Assembly: GCA_030150315.1 (NCBI GenBank)
Contig: JASLGB010000379.1
Span: 1-11,211 of the forward strand
DNA: 11,211 nt
Reading direction: 5' to 3'
From: Dokdonella sp.
GTDB taxonomy: Bacteria > Pseudomonadota > Gammaproteobacteria > Xanthomonadales > Rhodanobacteraceae
The position numbers were made by a program, and so were the translations under genes. The notes beneath the pieces are model-generated. The model was given only the letters and a program-made list of their open reading frames with translations, searched no databases and was not told the origin of the DNA. Below, in pieces: positions 1 through 6,447 of the stretch. The first letter of the stretch is position 1; every line of letters starts with the position of its first letter.

Positions 1-720
1 GCGCGCGTCGCCCTTGGTGAATGCGTCAGCATGGATCGAAACGAACAGATCGGCCTTGGCCTCGCGCGCCTTGCGGTAGCGATGCTCAAGCGGAATGAAA
101 TAGTCCGCGTCGCGGATAAGCACCGCGCTCATGCCGGGCGCTGCGTCGATCTGCTTCTTGAGCTGGCGCGCGACGGCGAGCGTGATGTTCTTTTCATAGG
201 TGCCGCTGGCGCCGATCGCTCCCGGATCATCGCCGCCGTGACCGGCATCGATGGCCACGATCACGCTGCGCGCCTTGCCATTGGCGGCAGGCAGCGCGGT
301 CTTGACCGGCGTCGGCGCCTTTTCGGTCGCCGGATACAGGTCCAGCACGAGTCGATACCCGAACTTTTCCGCAGGCGGCAGCAGGAAACTCTTGGGGCGC
401 ACACCATCGGCGAGGTCGAACACCACGCGCGAGTCGCTCTTGCCCTGCTTCCCGGCGCGCAGGCTCTTGAGCAGGCCTTTGACTTCCGGCGCCTTGAAGC
501 CGGAGCCGAGCTGGCTGTTGCGGATATCGAGCACGATGCGGTCGGGCTTGCTCAGCTCGAACAGCTTGTAGTCGACCGGGCCGGAGACATCGAACACGGC
601 ACGCGTGTACTCAGGGCCAGCCCAGACACGCAAGTTCTTGATTTCGGCCGCGTGCGCGCCCGCGGCATGGAGCAGCGCGAGCACGGCGATCAGAAAGCAC
701 TGGAGACGAATTCCCCTCAT
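1..720 (-). CDS. amiB: N-acetylmuramoyl-L-alanine amidase with AMIN domain (3' end cut by window)
   Basis: Periplasmic zinc amidase that cleaves the bond between N-acetylmuramic acid and the stem peptide, used in daughter-cell separation. The first 240 residues are visible. They comprise a Sec-type signal peptide (residues 1-24, likely cut after AHA), an AMIN peptidoglycan/septum-targeting domain at about 26-130, a Pro/Ala linker at about 131-150, and the start of the Amidase_3 catalytic domain from about 152. Zinc-ligand motifs are present: DAGHGG (H161), the Glu of TYEKN (E176) and SIHAD (H230). The C-terminal part lies beyond position 1. The ATG at 720 is chosen because the signal peptide begins there; no clear Shine-Dalgarno site precedes it. 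It follows tsaE by 81 bases, the position amiB holds in E. coli (nnr-tsaE-amiB-mutL). The signal peptide has no twin arginine, which fits AmiB rather than Tat-exported AmiC, although related genes are often labelled amiC. Family is firm; the letter B or C is an inference. Confidence 0.93.
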   Translation of the reverse strand, partial: MRGIRLQCFLIAVLALLHAAGAHAAEIKNLRVWAGPEYTRAVFDVSGPVDYKLFELSKPDRIVLDIRNSQLGSGFKAPEVKGLLKSLRAGKQGKSDSRVVFDLADGVRPKSFLLPPAEKFGYRLVLDLYPATEKAPTPVKTALPAANGKARSVIVAIDAGHGGDDPGAIGASGTYEKNITLAVARQLKKQIDAAPGMSAVLIRDADYFIPLEHRYRKAREAKADLFVSIHADAFTKGDAR

Positions 721-791
721 GCGCGTATTCAAATCCAAAGCGCCGGATGAATGCAAGCATTTTCCTTGAAAATCCGAAACGTGCGAGGACT

Positions 792-811
792 TCCTGAATT
801 TTCATTCAGGA
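792..811. repeat. Hairpin over the tsaE stop codon
   Basis: Perfect 7-bp inverted repeat (TCCTGAA at 792-798, TTCAGGA at 805-811) with a six-base loop that contains the tsaE stop codon (802-804). No U-tract follows on either strand, so it is not a standard intrinsic terminator. A second small hairpin (ATTTTC at 759-764, GAAAAT at 768-773) lies in the same tsaE-amidase spacer. Together they could stabilise or process the mRNA between the two genes; that role is inference. Confidence 0.5.
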
Positions 812-1287
812 CTTTGCGCAGTGTCCGACCGGGTCGGGAATGCCAGCCACGCACGCCCCCGCGCGCTGGTTTTGCCGATCACCAGACGGCGCTGCATGCC
901 GGCATGCTCCAGCATCAGTTCAAGGTCCGGCGGCGGCAGCCCGCCTGCGCCGCGTTCCGGCCACTCGATCAGCACAAGGGTGGCAGCGCCCTCCCACAGA
1001 TCCCCGAGCCCGAGCCACTCCAGTTCGCCCGGATCGGCCAGCCGGTACAGATCCAGGTGATGGATATCGAGCGCACCGACCCGATAGGACTCGATCAGGC
1101 TGTAGGTCGGACTCTTGACGCGCTCGCCGACGCCCAGCGCCTGCAGCAACGCACGCGCGAATGTCGTCTTCCCGGCACCCAGTTCGCCACGCAGATGCAG
1201 GTGGCCGCCTTCGCGCAGGGCCGGCGCAAGCTGTTGCGCCCACGCGACAAGCGCGGCCTCGTCGAGATCGTCGGGAATAGCTGTCAT
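802..1287 (-). CDS. tsaE: tRNA threonylcarbamoyladenosine biosynthesis ATPase TsaE
   Basis: Small P-loop ATPase that works with TsaB and TsaD in the cytoplasm to form N6-threonylcarbamoyladenosine at position 37 of ANN-decoding tRNAs. The 161-residue product has the usual family length. It shows the Walker A motif GELGAGKT at 34-41, then VKSPTYSL (57-64), HHLDLYRL (76-83) and the Walker-B-like strand LVLIEWPERG (104-113), all in family order. A longer reading frame continues upstream into nnr sequence, but the ATG at 1287 gives the family N-terminus and overlaps the nnr stop as ATGA, indicating translational coupling. It lies between nnr and the amidase, the conserved gammaproteobacterial arrangement. 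The stop codon is inside a hairpin loop. Confidence 0.95.
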   Translation of the reverse strand: MTAIPDDLDEAALVAWAQQLAPALREGGHLHLRGELGAGKTTFARALLQALGVGERVKSPTYSLIESYRVGALDIHHLDLYRLADPGELEWLGLGDLWEGAATLVLIEWPERGAGGLPPPDLELMLEHAGMQRRLVIGKTSARGRAWLAFPTRSDTAQSPE

Positions 1288-2774
1288 GACTCGAACCGGT
1301 TGGCCAGACGACGCAGCGGGCCGAACAGATCGCTGGCCAACAAACCGCGCGGCGCATCCGCAGCGGCGACATCTCCGGCGCGGGCGTGCAGCGCGACGCC
1401 GAAACGGGCCGCATCCCACGTCGACAACCCCTGCGCCAGCAGGCCCGCGACGATGCCGGTCAACACATCGCCCATGCCGCCCGAGGCCATGCCGGCATTG
1501 CCCCAGGCGCAGACGGCGACGCGCCCGGACGGATCGGCGACAAGGCTGCCCGCGCCCTTCAGGATGACGACCGCGCCGTAGCGGCTCGCCAGCTCGCGCA
1601 CCGCGCGGAAGCGGTCGTTCTGCACGACGCCGGTACTGCAACCCAGCAACCGCGCCGCTTCGCCCGGATGCGGAGTCAGCACGACATCGCCGGTCAACCG
1701 AAGCGGTGCCTGTGCCAGCAGGTTGAGCGCATCGGCATCGAGCACGAGCCGGCGATCGCTGGTGCACGCGACGGCGTGCATCATCCGCGCCCAGTTGTCC
1801 TGCCCAAGACCCGGACCGACCGCCAGCACGCTGGCACGCTCCATCAGCTCGCGCAGCTGGCTGTCGTCGACGATGCCGTGCGCCATCAACTCCGGTCGCG
1901 CAGCATTCATGGCCGGCACCTGCGCAGGGCGCGTGGCCACGGTGACCAGACCCGCGCCGGTACGCAGCGCGCCTTCGCCCGCAAGCCGCACCGAACCGCC
2001 CATGCCGTCGTTGCCGCCGGCAAGCAGGACATGCCCGAAATGGCCCTTGTTGACGTTGCCCGCGCGCGCGCGAAGCACGTTTGAGATCGAGGCATCCAGC
2101 AGTTCGGCATCCGCCTGGATTCCGTCGAACGCGGCATCGGGCACATCGAGGGAGGCCAGCTCCCGCGCGCCGGCCGCATCCGCACCATCGGCGGTAAACA
2201 AGCCGCGCTTCCAGGCGATGAGGCTGATGGTGGCATCCGCGCGCACGCAGGCGCCGAGTCGAACGCCGCGATCGGCGTCGAGGCCCGACGGCAGATCGAG
2301 TGCGAGCGTCGGCATGCCGCTCGCATTGAGCGTCTCGATCAATGCCGCAGCCTCGCCCTCCGGTGCACGATCGAGGCCGATTCCGAACAGTGCATCGACG
2401 CAGATATCGGCCTGTGCGAAACCGCGGCCGGCCTGCGCCATGCGCACTCGGCCGCCGGCGTCGAGAAAGGCCTGTCGCGCACGCTCGGCATCGCCGCGCG
2501 AAAGCTCGGACAGAGCGATCGCCTCCACCTTCAATCCGTCGCGCAGCGCGTAACGTCCAAGCAGGAAGCCGTCACCACCGTTGTTGCCGCTGCCCGCCAG
2601 CAACAGCAATCGGCGTGCATCCGGCCAGCGCCGGCGCAGGCCGACATAGGCAGACGCCGCGGCTCGCTGCATCAGGCCGAATCCGCCGATGCCGAGGCTT
2701 GTGATCGCGTGGCGGTCGATCTGCCGTACCTGAGCCGTCGTGAACAGCGATGTCGCGCGCGTGCGTTCGTCCAT
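1284..2774 (-). CDS. nnr: Bifunctional NAD(P)H-hydrate epimerase / ADP-dependent NAD(P)H-hydrate dehydratase
   Basis: Repairs damaged nicotinamide cofactors: the N-terminal domain epimerises R- and S-NAD(P)HX, and the C-terminal domain dehydrates S-NAD(P)HX back to NAD(P)H using ADP. The 496-residue length is normal for the fused YjeF protein. The YjeF_N epimerase domain covers about 10-215, with GSGNNGGDG at 61-69 and DLPSGLDAD at 160-168. The ribokinase-like dehydratase domain covers about 230-490, with GHVLLAGG (247-254), GPGLGQD (320-326), DADALN (346-351), TPHPGE (367-372) and GGMGDVLTG (432-440). Both halves look intact. It heads the run nnr-tsaE-amidase and its stop overlaps the tsaE start by ATGA. 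The ATG at 2774 has no visible Shine-Dalgarno, and a -10-like TAGACT ends six bases upstream, so the mRNA may be leaderless (inference). It is sometimes called nnrDE or yjeF. Confidence 0.96.
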   Translation of the reverse strand: MDERTRATSLFTTAQVRQIDRHAITSLGIGGFGLMQRAAASAYVGLRRRWPDARRLLLLAGSGNNGGDGFLLGRYALRDGLKVEAIALSELSRGDAERARQAFLDAGGRVRMAQAGRGFAQADICVDALFGIGLDRAPEGEAAALIETLNASGMPTLALDLPSGLDADRGVRLGACVRADATISLIAWKRGLFTADGADAAGARELASLDVPDAAFDGIQADAELLDASISNVLRARAGNVNKGHFGHVLLAGGNDGMGGSVRLAGEGALRTGAGLVTVATRPAQVPAMNAARPELMAHGIVDDSQLRELMERASVLAVGPGLGQDNWARMMHAVACTSDRRLVLDADALNLLAQAPLRLTGDVVLTPHPGEAARLLGCSTGVVQNDRFRAVRELASRYGAVVILKGAGSLVADPSGRVAVCAWGNAGMASGGMGDVLTGIVAGLLAQGLSTWDAARFGVALHARAGDVAAADAPRGLLASDLFGPLRRLANRFES

Positions 2775-2860
2775 CGCGACAGTCTAGCGGTTCGACGCCC
2801 CGGCTTCGCAGCTTTGCAGCGCCGCGCGCTATGCTGAAATCCCCGGACACTCGCCACGCA
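2775..2860. promoter_or_regulatory. Divergent nnr / queG promoter region
   Basis: This 86-base spacer must hold the promoters of two divergent genes. On the minus strand a -10-like TAGACT lies at 2786-2781, six bases before the nnr ATG, with no good -35 at the right distance. On the plus strand a -10-like TATGCT lies at 2830-2835, which would start a transcript near 2842, about 19 bases before the queG ATG; its -35 is also poor. Both are hexamer matches by eye only. Confidence 0.3.
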
Positions 2861-3925
2861 ATGCCAGCCCAGACTGCACCGATCGACTACATCGCCCTGC
2901 GCCGCGACATGGCCGACTGGGGCAGGCAGCTCGGCTTTCAGGAGATCGGCGTTTCCGGCATCGAGCTGGATGCCGACGAGCTGCACCTGCTCGGCTGGCT
3001 CGATGCCGGTTTCCACGGCGAAATGGAGTACATGCAGCGCCACGGGACGCGGCGCAGCCGGCCGGCGGAACTGCAGCCCGGCACGCTGCGCGTGATTTCC
3101 GCCCGCATGAACTATCTGCCGCCCGCACTGGACAACGCCTGGAGCGTGCTCGCCGACGGCGAGCGCGCATACATCTCGCGCTACGCGCTCGGACGCGACT
3201 ACCACAAGCTGCTGCGCAACCGCCTGCAAAAGCTGGTCGAACGCATGAGCGACGCCATCGGCTCGTTCGGCTATCGCGTCTTCACCGATTCCGCGCCGGT
3301 ACTGGAAAAGGCGCTCGCGCGCGATGCGGGCCTCGGCTGGATCGGCAAGCACACCCTGCTGCTGAGCCGCGATGCCGGCTCCTGGTTTTTTCTCGGCGAG
3401 ATCTACACCGATCTCCCGCTGCCCATCGATTCGGCACCCAGCGCCCACTGCGGCAGCTGCACGCGCTGCATCGACATCTGTCCGACGCAGGCGATCGTCG
3501 CGCCGTATCGGCTCGATGCGCGACGCTGCATTTCCTATCTGACGATCGAACTGCGCGGCGACATTCCCGAAGAACTGCGCCCGTTGATCGGAAACCGCAT
3601 CTTCGGCTGCGACGACTGCCAGCTGGTGTGTCCGTGGAACAAATTCGCCCGGATCGCCGAGGAAACCGACTTCGTTCCGCGCCATGGCCTGGACAGCGCG
3701 ACCTTGGCGGAACTGTTCGCCTGGAGCGAAGCGGACTTCCTCGAACGGACCGCCGGAATGGCGATCCGCCGCACCGGCCACGAAGGCTGGCTGCGCAACA
3801 TCGCGGTGGCGCTGGGCAATGCCCCTTCCTCGCCCGCCGTGATGCAGACGCTGCAATCGCGCGCAAACGATGCGTCGATTCTGGTGCGCGAGCATGTGGC
3901 GTGGGCACTTGCCCGCCACGCCTGA
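2861..3925 (+). CDS. queG: Epoxyqueuosine reductase QueG
   Basis: Cobalamin-dependent iron-sulfur enzyme that reduces epoxyqueuosine to queuosine in tRNA, the last step of Q34 synthesis. The 354-residue product has a DUF1730 substrate/cobalamin-binding region (about 1-185) with the catalytic-type aspartate in FTDSAPVLEK (D143). A ferredoxin-like region follows with eight cysteines for two [4Fe-4S] clusters: C197, C200, C203, C207 in CGSCTRCIDICP, then C223, and C250, C253, C257 in GCDDCQLVCPWN. A HEAT-like tail covers about 300-354. The frame is open further upstream (ATG at 2831, and back to 2750 inside nnr). The ATG at 2861 is preferred because the family starts just before the DYxALRRDMxxWG helix and because a -10-like TATGCT overlaps the 2831 ATG. 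It is divergent from nnr, as in E. coli. Confidence 0.96.
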   Translation: MPAQTAPIDYIALRRDMADWGRQLGFQEIGVSGIELDADELHLLGWLDAGFHGEMEYMQRHGTRRSRPAELQPGTLRVISARMNYLPPALDNAWSVLADGERAYISRYALGRDYHKLLRNRLQKLVERMSDAIGSFGYRVFTDSAPVLEKALARDAGLGWIGKHTLLLSRDAGSWFFLGEIYTDLPLPIDSAPSAHCGSCTRCIDICPTQAIVAPYRLDARRCISYLTIELRGDIPEELRPLIGNRIFGCDDCQLVCPWNKFARIAEETDFVPRHGLDSATLAELFAWSEADFLERTAGMAIRRTGHEGWLRNIAVALGNAPSSPAVMQTLQSRANDASILVREHVAWALARHA

Positions 3926-3949
3926 TCGGCCGGTCACTGCGCACGAAAC

Positions 3950-3967
3950 TGTTGCGAACACGCAACA
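3950..3967. repeat. Perfect hairpin downstream of queG
   Basis: A 7-bp perfect inverted repeat, TGTTGCG (3950-3956) and CGCAACA (3961-3967), with loop AACA, begins 25 bases after the queG stop. No U-tract follows directly, so it is not a canonical terminator. It could protect the queG mRNA 3' end or be a factor-dependent stop site. Confidence 0.5.
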
Positions 3968-4070
3968 ATCCGCGTTCCCGAAACACCACAGCCTGCGCCG
4001 CGGCCAACCGGCTCGCTGACGCGCGTGCCGTGAAAACCTTTTTTTCAATGACTTACTGAAAACAAGGCGC

Positions 4071-4105
4071 AAAAAAAACCCTCGCGCGCTGCCGCTGCGA
4101 GGGTT
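4071..4105 (-). terminator. Intrinsic terminator of the pcnB-folK-panB-panC operon
   Basis: On the minus strand a 9-bp perfect stem (AACCCTCGC at 4105-4097 read on that strand, GCGAGGGTT at 4085-4077) with an 11-base loop is followed by a run of eight U (4078-4071). It lies about 114 bases past the panC stop and is correctly oriented for it. On the plus strand only a weak T-tract (4104-4113) follows the stem, so it could partly stop readthrough from queG as well. Confidence 0.85.
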
Positions 4106-4218
4106 CTAATTTTGGAGTGACGACTACCAAATGCGCCCTGCTGCCCTTGAAGTGTCAACGCAAGCGTTGCGAAAACTCCTCAGGCGTGGGGAGAATACCA
4201 CAGGGCGATTCAAAAATG

Positions 4219-5067
4219 CTACAGCTGGCACAAAACGTTGTCGATCAGGCGAGTCGAGCCCAATCGTGCCGCGATCAGCAGCACCAGCTCGCGGTCTTCG
4301 CCCCCGGGGGTGCCCAAGTCCGCGGCCCGTCGCACGACGGCGTAGTCCGGCTCGAACCCCGCATCGCGCAACTGCTGCATCGCCGTCGCCTCGATGTGTT
4401 CGCGCTCGGCTGGCCCCTCGCGCAGCCGCCCCTCCATCCACGACAGCACCCGCCGGATTGCGGAGGCGCGCTCGCGCTGACCGGCATCCAGGTACTGGTT
4501 GCGTGAACTCATCGCCAAGCCGTTTGGCTCGCGGAAGATCGGCGCCGCGAGGATCTCGATCGTATAGCCCATGTCGCGCACCAGACGGCGGATGACCAGC
4601 AGCTGCTGGTAGTCCTTCTGGCCGAACACGGCGACGTGCGGACGCGTGAGGTTGAAAAGGCGCGCGACCACCGTCGCCACGCCATCGAAATGGCCGGGCC
4701 GGATCGCGCCTTCGAGCGTGTCGGTCACGACCGGCACGCTGACACGCACGCCCTGCTCGGCGCCGTACGGATACAGCTCGTCGACTCCGGGGAGGTACAG
4801 CAGGTCGCAGCCATGCGCGGAAAGCCCTTCCGCATCGGCATCGGGAGTGCGCGGATAGCGCGAGAAGTCCTCGCTCGGCCCGAACTGGGTCGGGTTGACG
4901 AACACGCTCGCGACCACGACATCGGCCTGCGCGCGCGCCAGCTCGATCAGCGAATGATGTCCGGCATGCAGGTTGCCCATGGTCGGCACGAGGGCAATGC
5001 GCTTGCCGTCACGCAACCAGCCGTCGATGACGGCATGCAATTCCGGGTTGTGGCGAACGATCTTCAT
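4219..5067 (-). CDS. panC: Pantothenate synthetase (pantoate--beta-alanine ligase)
   Basis: Condenses pantoate with beta-alanine, using ATP through a pantoyl-adenylate, to make pantothenate for coenzyme A. The 282 residues match the family length. All signature motifs are present: PTMGNLHAGHHSL at 28-40 (HxGH with H34 and H37), SVFVNPTQF at 54-62, RPGHFDGVATVV at 123-134, FGQKDYQQL at 148-156 and the KMSKS-like EPNGLAMSSRN at 180-190. The ATG at 5067 gives the standard N-terminus MKIVRH. It starts six bases after the panB stop and is the last gene of the operon. panD (aspartate decarboxylase, the beta-alanine source) does not follow; a terminator does. Confidence 0.97.
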   Translation of the reverse strand: MKIVRHNPELHAVIDGWLRDGKRIALVPTMGNLHAGHHSLIELARAQADVVVASVFVNPTQFGPSEDFSRYPRTPDADAEGLSAHGCDLLYLPGVDELYPYGAEQGVRVSVPVVTDTLEGAIRPGHFDGVATVVARLFNLTRPHVAVFGQKDYQQLLVIRRLVRDMGYTIEILAAPIFREPNGLAMSSRNQYLDAGQRERASAIRRVLSWMEGRLREGPAEREHIEATAMQQLRDAGFEPDYAVVRRAADLGTPGGEDRELVLLIAARLGSTRLIDNVLCQL

Positions 5068-5073
5068 GGTCGA

Positions 5074-5889
5074 TCAGTAACCGTGTTCGGCAGCCGGGAA
5101 CGCACCGCTGCGCACATCTTCGACATAGGCGGACAGCGCCGCGGCGATCGAGTCGCGGCCGGCCAGGAAATCCTTGACGAAACGCGGACGCTTGCCGCCG
5201 CCGATGCCAAGCAGGTCGTACAGCACCAGCACCTGGCCATCGCAACCGGCGCCCGCGCCAATGCCGATCGTGGGAATGTCGAGCTCGGCGGTGATCTCCG
5301 CCGCGAGACGCGACGGCACGCACTCGAGCACCAGCGCATTCGCACCGGCGTCCTGCACGGCTTTCGCCTCGGCCTTCAGGCGCGCCGCGGCCGACTCGCC
5401 GCGCCCCTGCACCCGATAGCCGCCGATGGTGTGCACCGACTGCGGCGTCAGACCCAGATGCGCGCAAACCGGGATGCCATGACGCTTCAGCGCATCGATG
5501 ACCTCGCAGGCCCAGTCGGCTCCTTCCAGCTTGACCATGGCGGCACCGCCCTCGGCCATCAGCCGCGCCGAGTTCGCCAACGCCAGCTCGACGTTGCGAT
5601 AGCTCATGAACGGCAGATCGGCAACGAGCAAGGCGCGACGCAAGCCGCGCGCCACCAGTCGCGTGTGGTAGACGATGTCGTCGACCGTGACCGGCAGCGT
5701 GCTCGACTGGCCCTGCACGACCATGCCGAGCGAGTCGCCGACCAGCACGAAGTCGATGCCGGCCTCATCGACGCAGCGCGCGAAGCCGGCGTCGTAACAC
5801 GTCAACGCCACGATCTTGTCGCCGCCGCGCTTGCGCGCACGCAGCGCCGGCACGGTCATCGGGGCGTTGGATTCCGCATTGGCATACAT
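5074..5889 (-). CDS. panB: 3-methyl-2-oxobutanoate hydroxymethyltransferase (ketopantoate hydroxymethyltransferase)
   Basis: Transfers a hydroxymethyl group from methylene-tetrahydrofolate to 2-oxoisovalerate, the first committed step to pantothenate. With the ATG at 5889 the protein has 271 residues. Magnesium ligands are visible in LVGDSLGMV (D51), VADLPF (D91) and VKLEGA (E122). The catalytic glutamate is in LVLECVP (E189), and the C-terminal GIGAGAGCDGQVLV (209-222) and FVKDF (237-241) motifs are standard. The frame continues to a TTG at 5949 that overlaps the folK stop as TTGA, which would add 20 residues. I prefer 5889 because the predicted N-terminus (short polar stretch, then MTVPALRARKR) resembles xanthomonad PanB and a GGA lies about nine bases upstream. 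An internal ATG at 5859 is a third option. It uses a folate cofactor, and the folate gene folK is its upstream neighbour. Confidence 0.95.
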   Translation of the reverse strand: MYANAESNAPMTVPALRARKRGGDKIVALTCYDAGFARCVDEAGIDFVLVGDSLGMVVQGQSSTLPVTVDDIVYHTRLVARGLRRALLVADLPFMSYRNVELALANSARLMAEGGAAMVKLEGADWACEVIDALKRHGIPVCAHLGLTPQSVHTIGGYRVQGRGESAAARLKAEAKAVQDAGANALVLECVPSRLAAEITAELDIPTIGIGAGAGCDGQVLVLYDLLGIGGGKRPRFVKDFLAGRDSIAAALSAYVEDVRSGAFPAAEHGY

Positions 5890-5945
5890 CGTTGTTCCAG
5901 CGCTCAAAGAGAATCGTTCATTATTCCGCGCGGTCGACTCCGCGC

Positions 5946-6440
5946 TCAAGCGGCAGCGCCCGGCTCGATCGGCGCACAGCCTGCGGCATCGATGGCGAGC
6001 GCCAGATCGGCGACGCGCCCCTTCCCTGCAACGATGAAGTCCGGCGCGATCTCGGCCAGCGGCAGCAGCACGAACGCGCGCTCGGCCAGATGCGGATGCG
6101 GCAGCGTCAGGCCCGGCTCGTCGAGGCGGACGGAATCGAAGGCAAGCAAGTCCAGATCCAGCGTTCTTGGCCCCCAGCGCGAACCGTCGCGTTGCCGCCC
6201 CTGCGCACGCTCCAGTGCCAGCAGCGCATCGAGCAAGGCATGCGGCGAAAGTTTGGTCGAGAGTTCCGCCGCCGCATTGACGAAATCCGGCTGATCGCCA
6301 CGCCCCCAGGGCGGTGTCCGATACATGCGCGAATGCCGCACGAGCCGCGTCTGCGGCAGCTCCGCCAGCAGTTGCAGCGCCTGCGCAACTTGCTGCGCCG
6401 GCCCATCGAGGTTGCTGCCGATGCCGACGAAGGCGATCAC
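5946..6440 (-). CDS. folK: 2-amino-4-hydroxy-6-hydroxymethyldihydropteridine pyrophosphokinase (HPPK)
   Basis: Transfers pyrophosphate from ATP to 6-hydroxymethyl-dihydropterin in folate synthesis. Starting at the GTG at 6440 gives 164 residues, the usual HPPK size. Motifs: IAFVGIGSNL at 2-11, YRTPPWG (40-46), DFVNAAAEL (52-60), the signature RWGPRTLDLDLL at 88-99 with metal-binding D95 and D97, and LPHPHLAERAFVLLPL (113-128). The open frame extends about 158 codons further into pcnB as low-complexity Arg-rich shadow sequence, so it is not the start. The GTG is seven bases after the pcnB stop, indicating tight coupling. The next gene is panB. Confidence 0.95.
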   Translation of the reverse strand: MIAFVGIGSNLDGPAQQVAQALQLLAELPQTRLVRHSRMYRTPPWGRGDQPDFVNAAAELSTKLSPHALLDALLALERAQGRQRDGSRWGPRTLDLDLLAFDSVRLDEPGLTLPHPHLAERAFVLLPLAEIAPDFIVAGKGRVADLALAIDAAGCAPIEPGAAA

Positions 6441-6447
6441 GCCGGAT

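Larger units (their letters stand above)
3926..4218. other. Intergenic region between convergent queG and panC, no gene seen
   Basis: This 293-base spacer has no credible coding sequence on either strand. It contains, left to right, a hairpin (3950-3967), a T7 tract (4039-4045), an inverted repeat TTTTCA/TGAAAA (4042-4047, 4057-4062) overlapping a one-mismatch IHF-type site (4043-4055), the panC terminator (4071-4105), a weak TTTGG/CCAAA inverted repeat (4111-4115, 4127-4131), and a palindrome CAACGC-AA-GCGTTG (4156-4169). The part from about 4030 to 4115 is clearly more AT-rich than its surroundings. A GTG-initiated open frame from 4117 is antisense to panC and is not believed. Confidence 0.7.

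Noticed and set aside
4009..4045. Possible rho-independent terminator for queG (CGGC/GCCG hairpin and T7)
   Set aside because: The stem is only four pairs with an irregular interior, and eight bases separate it from the T-tract, so it does not meet the usual form.
2672..4072. 466-codon open frame on the minus strand across queG
   Set aside because: Antisense shadow of queG, whose eight cluster cysteines and catalytic motif are intact on the plus strand. The shadow has no family resemblance.
4117..4506. GTG-initiated plus-strand frame with TTTGGA just upstream
   Set aside because: No usable spacing between the purines and the GTG, the frame becomes antisense to panC after about 34 codons, and there is no recognisable domain.
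4636..6294. 552-codon open frame on the plus strand
   Set aside because: It is antisense to panC, panB and folK, all of which have complete family motifs. Its translation is Arg/Gln/His-rich with no recognisable domain, typical of the reverse frame of GC-rich genes.
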